Origin: CAWJFJ01 sp963800065
GTDB lineage: Bacteria > Actinomycetota > Acidimicrobiia > Acidimicrobiales > UBA8190
Direction: 5' to 3'
DNA: 64,000 nt
Assembly (NCBI GenBank): GCA_963800065.1
Contig: CAWCZO010000011.1
Span: forward strand, 558,001-622,000
The translations under genes and the position numbers were made by a program. A model generated the notes under the pieces. That model was not told the DNA's origin. It did no database searches and saw nothing but the letters and a program-made list of their open reading frames with translations. This document shows, in pieces, positions 42,353 to 49,410 of the stretch (position 1 is its first letter; each line of letters starts with the position of its first letter).

Positions 42353-43225
42353 TCAGACTGACTGATCGGATCCGTTGGCGGCGTACAGGGCCTCGACATC
42401 GCTGTGGCGGATCGGGAACGAACGCCCGCAGTACGGGCAGCAGACGTAGACGTGCGTCTCGGTCGTCTCGATGTACTCCGGTTCCAGGGCCACGACGGTG
42501 AAGCACAGCCGGCAGAGCCTGGTTCCGGGCTTGAGGTTCGGGTCGACCGCCTTGAACCGCCGCTCGCGTCGCCTGGGCTCGATCGTGATCTCCGGGTCGG
42601 AGCTGTGAGCGCCCTTCGTCATGAAACGGACCCAGGGCAGGCGGGCACCGGATTTCGGCTGCTCCACCGACCGGTCGGCCTCCTCGGCGCCGCTTCCTTC
42701 ACCCTCTGTCACCTCGTCGGCCTGGAGCGTCTGAGCCTCCTGGACGGCATCTACCGGAGCGTCTTGAATCTCGCTCGGCTGTCCGTCGGCATCGTCGAAC
42801 CCGGGCATGGAGTGGTCAACGACGACCTCTGCCTGCCCAACGTCGTCGGTGTCGATGAGGCCTACTCCGTTCGCCACGAAGGTCCCATCGGTACCACCGG
42901 CCACTGCCGGGCCGATCTTCTGCTCGACCCGGAACGCGTCGAATGACTGGGCGATGCTCAATTCGGTCGCCTCGTAGGCGGCAGCGGCGCTCTCGGTGAG
43001 CTTGGCCATGCCGTTGAGCACCGAGTCAAGGCCGCTGGCGTCGTGCTCCAAACGGTCCCAGAGGGTGTTGAACTGCTCCTGAGCAGCGCCGACCCACTCC
43101 GACCGGACGGGGGCGACGTCGCGCGAGAGTCGGGACAGGATCGCCTCGACGTCTGCCGCGCTGGTGCTCATCTGCGCAGAGACTTTCCGGAGCCGCTCCG
43201 GGGTGACCTCGAATCCACTAGCCAT
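42353..43225 (-). CDS. WXG100-like protein with acidic linker, PWxRFMT motif and zinc ribbon
   Basis: A 290-residue protein. Residues 1-100 form a WXG100 hairpin with SEWVGAAQ (Trp44-Gly46). Residues 105-185 are acidic and low in complexity. LPWVRFMTK (from about 196) repeats the motif of the 184-residue paralogue at 10222. An Arg-rich segment (EPRRRERRFKAVD) follows, then a zinc ribbon with LCRLC (Cys238/241) and CPYCGRSFPIRHSDV (Cys263/266). Zinc ribbons are not usual in exported WXG100 proteins, so an intracellular or envelope-facing adaptor role is possible. Preceded by AAAGGAGAAGGAC and 11 bases downstream of the next paralogue. Confidence 0.85.
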   Translation of the reverse strand: MASGFEVTPERLRKVSAQMSTSAADVEAILSRLSRDVAPVRSEWVGAAQEQFNTLWDRLEHDASGLDSVLNGMAKLTESAAAAYEATELSIAQSFDAFRVEQKIGPAVAGGTDGTFVANGVGLIDTDDVGQAEVVVDHSMPGFDDADGQPSEIQDAPVDAVQEAQTLQADEVTEGEGSGAEEADRSVEQPKSGARLPWVRFMTKGAHSSDPEITIEPRRRERRFKAVDPNLKPGTRLCRLCFTVVALEPEYIETTETHVYVCCPYCGRSFPIRHSDVEALYAANGSDQSV

Positions 43226-43236
43226 GTCCTTCTCCT

Positions 43237-43590
43237 TTAGCTGACGACGAGCTCACCGAGATCGGCGGCAGCCGGGGCGATGTCCCGCTCGGCGCGGAAC
43301 TCGTCGAAGGCCTGGGCGATGCTCTGCTCGGTCGCCTCGTAGGCGGTGGCGGCGCTCTGGGTGAGCTTGGCGATACCCGTCAGCACCGAGTGAAGCCCAC
43401 TGGCGTCCTGCTGCAACTGGTCCCAGAGGGTGTTGAACTGCTCCTGAGCAGCGCCGACCCACTCCGACCGGACGGGGGCGACGTCGCGGGAGAGTCGGGA
43501 GAGGATCGCCTCGACGTCTGCCGCACCGCTACTCATCTGCGCTGAGATATCCCGGAGCCGCTCCGGGGTGACTGCGATTCCACTGGTCAT
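43237..43590 (-). CDS. WXG100-like protein, single domain
   Basis: A 117-residue protein comprising only the WXG100 hairpin. It shares most residues with the first 100 of the neighbouring 290-residue protein (ERLRxxSAQMS, AADVEAILSRLSRDVAPVRSE, FNTLWD), showing a tandem duplication. Strong ribosome binding site (AAAGGAGCAGGAG). The pair may form a heterodimer, as EsxA/EsxB do. No type VII secretion genes are near. Confidence 0.82.
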   Translation of the reverse strand: MTSGIAVTPERLRDISAQMSSGAADVEAILSRLSRDVAPVRSEWVGAAQEQFNTLWDQLQQDASGLHSVLTGIAKLTQSAATAYEATEQSIAQAFDEFRAERDIAPAAADLGELVVS

Positions 43591-43785
43591 CTCCTGCTCC
43601 TTTATCCGGAGGGACGGTCAAATGAGTCCGTGTCGCCGAACGCTCGGCGGGTCGGTTCTGTGCCCTCGATAGGAACGGTGGCAGAGGGGAATCTCCTGCC
43701 GTCCAACGGAAGCTCAAAATCTCGCCAAAGACGGCCAGACAGGCCCGACTGATGCCCTCCGGCCGGGCGCCGGCGGCGGGTGGGC

Positions 43786-43863
43786 GGCGACGTCGATTAC
43801 CCCCACCGGGGGCGACGTCGATTCGCCCCACCGGGGGCCGCGCCGGTCGCCCCACCGGGGGCC
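43786..43863. repeat. About 25-base repeat, three copies, each with ccccaccggggg
   Basis: ccccaccggggg recurs at 43801, 43826 (one base shorter) and 43850, with gcgacgtcgatt between the first two. Each element can fold on itself. It lies in the 282-base gap between the DUF899 stop and the WXG100 start, which otherwise holds no gene. Could act as a terminator for the DUF899 gene. Confidence 0.6.
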
Positions 43864-43872
43864 GGCGGCCGG

Positions 43873-44580
43873 TCAGTCCCCGTATTCGTCGTGGCGCCGT
43901 ACCCAGAACTGCGGTGCCTGGACCGGTTCATCACGTCCTCTGGGGACCAGATCGAGGAACTGATAGGTGCCGTTCACCATGTCGATACCGCGGGCGTAAG
44001 TCGAGTACGTACGGAAGATCTCACCGCTGGCGTTCTTGAAGAAGACGGTGATGCCTTCGCGGTCCTCGAGTCCGGGATCGGTGGAGCCGTAGTTGTAGAC
44101 GGCGGTGTGGTCGGCAACCGCTTCGGGCGCGAAGGAGACCCCGAAGTCGTAGTTGAAGTCGGATTGGAACGAGGAGACCCAGGGAAAGCTCCAGCCCATA
44201 CGGGTCCGGAAGGCGGCGATCTTGGCGAAGGGTGCTCGCGAGACAGCGGTCAGGGTCACGTCGCGGGCGCCGAGATGGACAGGTGCGCCATTGAAGTTGT
44301 CGGCCCAGAACGAGCAGTGAGGACACCCCTCCTCCCCGTTCGGGTCGAACATGAAGTGGTAGACGATCAACTGGGTGCGGCCAGCAAACAGGTCGGACAG
44401 CGTCACCTCACCTTCGGGCCCTTCGAACTGGTAGTTCTTGACCACTGCCTCCCACGGCAGTTCACGACGCTGGCGGGCCAACTGATCGCGTAGGTGGGTG
44501 AACTCCTTCTCCTTGGCCAGGAGGGTCAGGCGGGCCTCGACCCATTCCGGTTGCGAAACGACACGATGCTGCTCCACCAC
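43873..44580 (-). CDS. DUF899 thioredoxin-like protein
   Basis: A 235-residue protein of DUF899. It has the thioredoxin-like GEEGCPHCSFWADNFNG motif with CPHC, the N-terminal EWVEARLTLLAKEKEFT helix and the DREGITVFFKNASGEIF...YSTYARG section typical of the family. A redox or peroxidase-like role is assumed. Divergent from the ArsR gene at 44683, whose product may control it. GTG start at 44580 after GAAGGGA. Confidence 0.85.
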   Translation of the reverse strand: MVEQHRVVSQPEWVEARLTLLAKEKEFTHLRDQLARQRRELPWEAVVKNYQFEGPEGEVTLSDLFAGRTQLIVYHFMFDPNGEEGCPHCSFWADNFNGAPVHLGARDVTLTAVSRAPFAKIAAFRTRMGWSFPWVSSFQSDFNYDFGVSFAPEAVADHTAVYNYGSTDPGLEDREGITVFFKNASGEIFRTYSTYARGIDMVNGTYQFLDLVPRGRDEPVQAPQFWVRRHDEYGD

Positions 44581-44682
44581 TGGTCCCTTCTACGTTTCGA
44601 TGAACACGAGCGCCGGAGGACGGACCCTCCACTCCTCTTCACCGATGTTCAACAGAGGTGTTTACTAACATGAACGGCTGAT

Positions 44683-45027
44683 ATGGTCAACAGGATGGTT
44701 GAAGATACGGTCCTGGACCGGACGTACGCGGCGCTGGCCGATCCGACACGCCGTGCCCTGCTGGTGGCGTTGCGGACCGGTTCCGCCCGGATCACGGACC
44801 TGGCCGAGCCGCTTCCCATGTCGTTTGCCGGTGTGTCGCGACACGTCGGGGTGCTCGAGGACGCCGGGTTGATCCAGCGTGAAGTCCATGGCCGTGAGCA
44901 CTGGCTGTCGGTCAAACCGGAGGGGCTCCGGCAGGCGGAGCGCTGGATCAGCGATCAGTCCTCGTTCTGGTCGCGGAGGGCTGACGCCCTGGCCACCCGC
45001 CTCGAACGCAAGAGGGGGCGAGGATGA
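44683..45027 (+). CDS. ArsR-family transcriptional regulator
   Basis: A 114-residue winged-helix repressor: YAALADPTRRALLVALRTGS, then LAEPLPMSFAGVSRHVGVLEDAGLI and VKPEGLRQAERWI. No metal-binding Cys pair is present, so it is probably of the non-metal SRPBCC-linked subtype. Its stop overlaps the AHSA1 gene by 4 bases, a common pairing. Divergent promoter region 44581-44682 shared with the DUF899 gene. Confidence 0.85.
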   Translation: MVNRMVEDTVLDRTYAALADPTRRALLVALRTGSARITDLAEPLPMSFAGVSRHVGVLEDAGLIQREVHGREHWLSVKPEGLRQAERWISDQSSFWSRRADALATRLERKRGRG

Positions 45028-45467
45028 CCGGTCAAGTGCCGGTCGTCGTGGTGAAGCGCATCCTTCGGGCCCCGCCGGGCGCGGTCTACGACGAGTGGCT
45101 GGACGCCGCGGGAATGCTCGAGTGGATGTGTCCGCATCCCGCCCGACCCACCAAGATCGAGCTGGAGCCATGGGTCGGTGGCCGGTTGCTCATCGACATC
45201 GACGACGAGGGCTTCCCGCTGACCATCACCGGTGAGTACGTCGAGTTGGACCAGCCGCGGCTGCTTCGATTCACCTGGAATTGCTCGACCTGGGAACCAC
45301 GATGCGACAGCATCGTGACCGTCACGCTCGAACCGCACGGCGACGAGAGCACACTGATGACTATTCACCACGAACAACTCCCGCCGACCGTGGTCGACGG
45401 GCACACCGACGGATGGACCCTCATCGCCGGGCAGCTGGAGAGCAGGCTGACCGGTCGGGCTCGGTAG
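45024..45467 (+). CDS. SRPBCC/AHSA1-domain protein
   Basis: A 147-residue START-like fold protein. RILRAPPGAVYDEWLDAAGM at the N-terminus, then GGRLLIDIDDEGFPLTITGEYVE and TLMTIHHEQLPPTVVDGHTDGW at the end give the AHSA1 pattern. Such proteins bind hydrophobic ligands. Translationally coupled with the ArsR regulator (ATGA overlap), suggesting a ligand-response or resistance pair. Confidence 0.85.
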   Translation: MTGQVPVVVVKRILRAPPGAVYDEWLDAAGMLEWMCPHPARPTKIELEPWVGGRLLIDIDDEGFPLTITGEYVELDQPRLLRFTWNCSTWEPRCDSIVTVTLEPHGDESTLMTIHHEQLPPTVVDGHTDGWTLIAGQLESRLTGRAR

Positions 45468-45498
45468 ATCCGCTTCCGGTCGGGGGTACGCAGCGTGA

Positions 45499-45858
45499 AT
45501 GGGCGAACGGTCCGATGAGATCGTCGACCATCCGCCGTCCAAATCTGTGATGACCGTCGTCCAGCTGTGGTGCCGGGTCACCGTCGTGGGACCCGACGGG
45601 GCCGAGTTGGGGTCCTGGGTGTTGAAGGGACGAGGGGAGCCGGAACTCGGGGCCGTGGACGACGTGGCCCGCCTGACCCTGCTGGCGCGGCGGCTCGGGG
45701 GGGCCGTCGTCCTCACCGATCTCTCGCCCCCGCTGCGAGCGCTGCTCGAGCTGTCCGGCCTAGGCGTCGAGGTGGAGGGGCAGTCCGAAATCGGGAAAGA
45801 GCCGCTGCGGGTCCAAGAAGGCCAGGAAGAAGGACATCCCGGTGATCTTCCCCTTTGA
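45499..45858 (+). CDS. STAS-like small protein overlapping a sigma factor gene
   Basis: A 119-residue protein with a possible STAS-type fold: VVQLWCRVTVVGPDGAEL, VDDVARLTLLARRLGGAVVLT, LRALLELSGLGVEVEG. The C-terminal EEGHPGDLPL is read from DNA that on the other strand encodes the end of the SnoaL-tailed sigma factor, a 99-base convergent overlap (45760-45858). I recall similar STAS-like proteins with GDLPP-type ends in actinobacteria. An anti-anti-sigma role is only a guess. Confidence 0.7.
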   Translation: MGERSDEIVDHPPSKSVMTVVQLWCRVTVVGPDGAELGSWVLKGRGEPELGAVDDVARLTLLARRLGGAVVLTDLSPPLRALLELSGLGVEVEGQSEIGKEPLRVQEGQEEGHPGDLPL

Positions 45859-46821
45859 GATCTCGAGCACCTGGAGAGCCCACGGGGCGTAGCCGCCGGC
45901 CGGGTCCGGCCGGTACTGCCCGTAGGCCGGGCTTCCGTTGGCCGAGGTGGGCACGAGGCGCGATCCCCGGCACTCACTCGGCCCGGGCTGGACCATCCAC
46001 CGGCCGATGTCGGCCGCACCCCGGATCCACAGGGCGAACGGCGGCATGGACTGGATGGCGTCCTCGTGGAGCAGGGTCACCAGGCTCTCGATGTCGTAGC
46101 GCTCGAAGGCGTCGACGTAACGCTCGAGCAATTCGGCGTCGGCGCCGTCCAGGACGTCGGGATGGGTCTCGGGAGGCAGGGCCTGGAGCGTGCGCCGCGC
46201 CCGTTGCAGGGCGCTGTTGACGGCGGCCGCGCTGGTGTCGAGAAGCTCGGCCACCTCGGCCACCTGCCAGCTCAGCACTTCGCAGAGGATCAACGCGGCG
46301 CGTTGGCGGGCCGGAAGGTGCTGCAGGGCGGTGACGAAGGCCAGGCGGATCGACTCGCGGTACTGGGCGATCTCCGCCGGATCGGCACCTTCGGGGGAGA
46401 CCCTGGCGTCGGGGATCGGCGTGACCCACGCGGCCTCGGACATCGGGGCGCCGAGGAGAGACTCCTCCGGCGGCGAGGCCGGGCCCATCTCCATGGGCCG
46501 GGCCCGGCGCTGGACGTGGCGGTGCATGTCGATGCAGACGTTGGTGGCGATCCGGTAGAGCCATGAGCGCACACTCGAGCGGCCTTCGAACCGCTCGGCG
46601 TTGCGCCAGGCACGGAGCATCGCCTCCTGGACGGCGTCCTCGGCCTCGAAACCCGAGCCCAGCATGCGGTAGCAGTAGCCGGTCAGCTCGCGGCGGTACG
46701 GCTCCAGGTCCGATGGGACCAGAGGGACCTCGCCGATGGCCACGGCACCGGACACTACAGCGGGGGCTCGAGCGCCACGTCTGCCATCAACGGTTGGACG
46801 GGCCCGGCCGAGAGAAGTCAT
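45760..46821 (-). CDS. ECF sigma factor with C-terminal SnoaL-like domain
   Basis: A 353-residue SigG/SigJ-like sigma factor. Region 2: LTGYCYRMLGSGFEAEDAVQEAMLRAW; region 4: LPARQRAALILCEVLSWQVAEVAELLDTS. Residues about 225-353 form a SnoaL-like domain (YVDAFERYDIESLVTLLHED, then IRGAADIGRWM) that controls activity in the absence of a classical anti-sigma factor. It is 6 bases from the membrane protein gene and overlaps the STAS-like gene on the opposite strand. Confidence 0.88.
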   Translation of the reverse strand: MTSLGRARPTVDGRRGARAPAVVSGAVAIGEVPLVPSDLEPYRRELTGYCYRMLGSGFEAEDAVQEAMLRAWRNAERFEGRSSVRSWLYRIATNVCIDMHRHVQRRARPMEMGPASPPEESLLGAPMSEAAWVTPIPDARVSPEGADPAEIAQYRESIRLAFVTALQHLPARQRAALILCEVLSWQVAEVAELLDTSAAAVNSALQRARRTLQALPPETHPDVLDGADAELLERYVDAFERYDIESLVTLLHEDAIQSMPPFALWIRGAADIGRWMVQPGPSECRGSRLVPTSANGSPAYGQYRPDPAGGYAPWALQVLEISKGKITGMSFFLAFLDPQRLFPDFGLPLHLDA

Positions 46822-46827
46822 CGGTCC

Positions 46828-47865
46828 TCAGGGCGCGGGGGCGATCATCCTCCACGACCGCCTGGCCGCCGAGGCGCCGAACGCCGACAGGGTGACGGCC
46901 AGAAGAAGAGCAACCAGCATCAGGGGCCAGAGATCCTGGTGCGTGTAGGAGATGGTGGTGAACCGGCCGTGGAGGGCCTGGCGTGATTGGACGAGGAGAC
47001 CGATGCCCCAGGTCGCATAAGCGGCCAGGGTGAGGGTGAAGAGGGTGACCACCACGATCGACACGCTCCGGCCGAAGCGGAGGTCGAGCGGGGAGATGTC
47101 GGCGCGCCAGGCCGCCACCGCCACACAGACGATGGAGACGAGCCATCCGACGACGGCCACGACGGCCAAGGCGGTCCCGAGCGCATGGGCGGCGGCCAGG
47201 TGTCCGCCGATGGGAACGGGCGGGCGGCCGCCCCTGCTGCGCCAGGAGTGGGGCATGAGAACGTCGGCGGCGACGGTCAAGACGATGTCGGCCAGGACGG
47301 AGAAGCCCGGCGCCCAGGCCAGCAGGAGGAGGCGCCACCGGTGGGGGGCGGCCGAGCGCTTGACGGCACCGGCGAATCCGGACCACCCGGCGAAGAGGAC
47401 GAACAGGGTGAGGAGGAACAGGCCGACCATCGCCACGTCGGCGTACCAGGCCACCGATCCGGCCGTCGTGAGCGGGGGTGCCGCGGTGGGCATTCCCCTC
47501 CCCATCACCAGCTGGTTGGCCCCACCGGTGATGGAGAGCTGCCCGGGGAAGATCCTCCCGGCCGAGGAGTGCAGGCGTTGCCCACCGAGGACCATGAGGA
47601 CCAACGGACCCATCAGGACCCACGGCAGCGTCGCCGCCGCGATGGCGACCCTGGCCCGGGTGCACCACAGCTCGTAGACCGGGGGCATCCCCACCGCACG
47701 GGCCCGGGTCCGCAGGGCGCCCCGCAGGAGGTTCAGGGTGACGGCCCAGCGGGGCCGGCCCTCCTGGGCCAGATCGCCGACCACGGAGCGGATCTCATCG
47801 GCGTAGCGGTCCCGCCACCATCTCGGGTAGCAGCGCAGGGCCAGTTCGACGGGGTCACCGGTCAT
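46828..47865 (-). CDS. Multi-pass membrane protein linked to PadR
   Basis: A 345-residue integral membrane protein with a cytoplasmic N-terminal motif LALRCYPRWWRDRYADEI, found in membrane proteins next to PadR regulators in actinobacteria, followed by about seven hydrophobic helices (for example VAMVGLFLLTLFVLFAG, LAVVAVVGWLVSIVCVAV, LMLVALLLAVTLSAFG). Start overlaps the PadR stop by 4 bases. Transport or sensing role unknown. Confidence 0.75.
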   Translation of the reverse strand: MTGDPVELALRCYPRWWRDRYADEIRSVVGDLAQEGRPRWAVTLNLLRGALRTRARAVGMPPVYELWCTRARVAIAAATLPWVLMGPLVLMVLGGQRLHSSAGRIFPGQLSITGGANQLVMGRGMPTAAPPLTTAGSVAWYADVAMVGLFLLTLFVLFAGWSGFAGAVKRSAAPHRWRLLLLAWAPGFSVLADIVLTVAADVLMPHSWRSRGGRPPVPIGGHLAAAHALGTALAVVAVVGWLVSIVCVAVAAWRADISPLDLRFGRSVSIVVVTLFTLTLAAYATWGIGLLVQSRQALHGRFTTISYTHQDLWPLMLVALLLAVTLSAFGASAARRSWRMIAPAP

Positions 47866-48179
47866 GCGCCCAACGTCCCGAGGCGGCCGAGTCCGATGCT
47901 GGCCACCTTCACGTTGGTCTCCAGCCGTTCGCGCAGCACGGTCGCTCCCCGGCCGGTGATCCGGTACGGCCGCCGGGGCCCGACGGCCGGCAGCGGCTCC
48001 ACCATCCCCTCTTCCTCCAGGCGGGCGAGGACGCCGTAGAGCGTGCCCGGCCCGAAGGAGACGCCGCTCATCTCCTCGATGTCCTTGATCACGGCGTAGC
48101 CGTGCTTCGGTCCTCCCGACAGGCTGGTGAGGACCAGGATCGTCGGATCCTGGGTCCGGCCCAATCGCTTCGACGCCAT
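47862..48179 (-). CDS. PadR-family transcriptional regulator
   Basis: A 105-residue PadR-like regulator: ILVLTSLSGGPKHGYAVIKDIEEM (helix 1 with the KHGYxI signature), GPGTLYGVLARLEEEGMVEP, and RRPYRITGRG. It lacks the longer C-terminal dimer domain. ATG 48179; a GTG lies immediately upstream. First gene of a PadR-membrane protein-sigma factor operon that it likely controls. Confidence 0.88.
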   Translation of the reverse strand: MASKRLGRTQDPTILVLTSLSGGPKHGYAVIKDIEEMSGVSFGPGTLYGVLARLEEEGMVEPLPAVGPRRPYRITGRGATVLRERLETNVKVASIGLGRLGTLGA

Positions 48180-48230
48180 CACCGTTCCGATCCTCGTCCT
48201 GCCCGCATCCTATTCCGGAAATCGTAATAG

Positions 48231-48863
48231 TCAAGGAGCGGTCGACCCCGCCCCCTGGCGGCGGCCCCGTCCCGCCCCCGCCGAGCGCTCGAAAGCGGCG
48301 GCGCCGGCCCGCCAGGTGCTGTCGAGGTCGGAGCCCGGCGGGTACCGGCCGTCGAGCTCGAGGATCACCATCCCGTGGGCGAATGACCACAGCGCCTGGG
48401 CCAGATGGGCGTCCCCGGCCACCACGAACCACGGGTTCCCGGCCCACTCCTCGAGGCCTGGCGGCAGGCTCTGACGGGGGAAGCGCCCGCAGGCGGCGAG
48501 CCGGTAGAGATCGGGGTGCATCCGGCAGTAGGCGCGGTAGGTGGCGAGCAGGCTGGCCAGGGGACTGAGGGCGCCGGGCTCGTGGACGGCGCGGTGGGTG
48601 ACGTCGCCGATGTCGAACAGGGCGTCCTCGATGACGGCCGACTCGACCTCCGCCTTGCCGGCGAAGTGCTTGTAGAGCGAGGGAGCCCGGATGCCCATCT
48701 CCTCGGCCAGACGGCGCATGGTGAGCGCTTCCGGCCCCTGCTCCTCCAACAGCCGACGGGCCACGACGACGGTCTGCGCCACGCGGTCCGGGCGTTCGGA
48801 CCGGCGGTCGGGTCGGGCCAGCTCACCGGGGAGCAGGTCATCGGTGAGCCCGGTCGATGTCAC
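48231..48863 (-). CDS. TetR-family transcriptional regulator
   Basis: A 210-residue regulator: helix-turn-helix ARRLLEEQGPEALTMRRLAEE and GIRAPSLYKHFAGKAEVESA, then a TetR_C-like ligand domain. Start GTG 48863 overlaps the nitroreductase stop (GTGA). A palindromic site at 49350-49389 in front of the two-gene operon is a good candidate for its own operator. Confidence 0.88.
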   Translation of the reverse strand: MTSTGLTDDLLPGELARPDRRSERPDRVAQTVVVARRLLEEQGPEALTMRRLAEEMGIRAPSLYKHFAGKAEVESAVIEDALFDIGDVTHRAVHEPGALSPLASLLATYRAYCRMHPDLYRLAACGRFPRQSLPPGLEEWAGNPWFVVAGDAHLAQALWSFAHGMVILELDGRYPPGSDLDSTWRAGAAAFERSAGAGRGRRQGAGSTAP

Positions 48864-49315
48864 GCCGGGGAGAGGACGAAGACAGGGTGGTCGGGGGCGA
48901 TCCGCAAGATGTCGTCCTCCCCGGAGTCGGCGCTCACGCCGTCGAAGAAGACGCCGACCTCCATCTTCCACCTCCGGAGATAGGCACGCAGGATCGGGGC
49001 CTTCTCGCTGTCGGACAACTCCCCGGCGATCAGCTCCTGGCGCCGGCGGCCGAGGATCAGGGCCAGTCGACCGCCGTCGGAGCGGACGTTGCGGACCCAC
49101 TGCGTCTCACCACGCGGTGAGACCAGGTAGTTCCGTCCCTCGACGACGAGCAGGTTCACCGGCGTCCGTCGCGCCGTGCCGCTCCGACGGCCCCTGACCT
49201 CCAGGATCCGGCTCCCCCAGACGCTGACACCCACCCGCATCATGATCAGGACGAAGGGGTTCATGATCCGCCGGGTGAGAAAACCCGGTTCCCTGTAACC
49301 GGCCGTCGTGTCCAT
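48860..49315 (-). CDS. Deazaflavin (F420)-dependent nitroreductase-like protein
   Basis: A 151-residue split-barrel protein of the DDN family: PFVLIMMRVGVSVWGSRI, LEVRGRRSGTARRTPVNLLVV, YLVSPRGETQWVRNVRS, RRRQELIAGELSD. These residues form the F420-binding groove in the family. ATG 49315 has GAGAGGAGAGGG before it. Co-transcribed with and probably repressed by the TetR gene. Substrate unknown. Confidence 0.85.
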   Translation of the reverse strand: MDTTAGYREPGFLTRRIMNPFVLIMMRVGVSVWGSRILEVRGRRSGTARRTPVNLLVVEGRNYLVSPRGETQWVRNVRSDGGRLALILGRRRQELIAGELSDSEKAPILRAYLRRWKMEVGVFFDGVSADSGEDDILRIAPDHPVFVLSPA

Positions 49316-49349
49316 CGCCCTCTCCTCTCGGTCCCGCCCCCGGGCTGGA

Positions 49350-49389
49350 GGCTAACACTGTACGCCAGTATCAGCTAACAGCGTTAGCC
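49350..49389. promoter_or_regulatory. Palindromic operator, probable TetR site
   Basis: GGCTAACACTG (49350-49360) faces CAGCGTTAGCC (49379-49389) with one mismatch. Inside it GCTAAC-AGC-GTTAGC (49374-49388) is a further perfect inverted repeat, and CAGCTAAC another half-site. It lies 35 bases before the nitroreductase start, over the likely promoter of the nitroreductase-tetR unit. Confidence 0.65.
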
Positions 49390-49410
49390 TTGTCAAGGCC
49401 CGGCCCGCGC

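Noticed and set aside
46987..48039. Long plus-strand open frame opposite the PadR/membrane protein genes
   Set aside because: Gly/Glu/Arg-rich antisense shadow with no motif; the minus-strand frames have clear families and overlaps.
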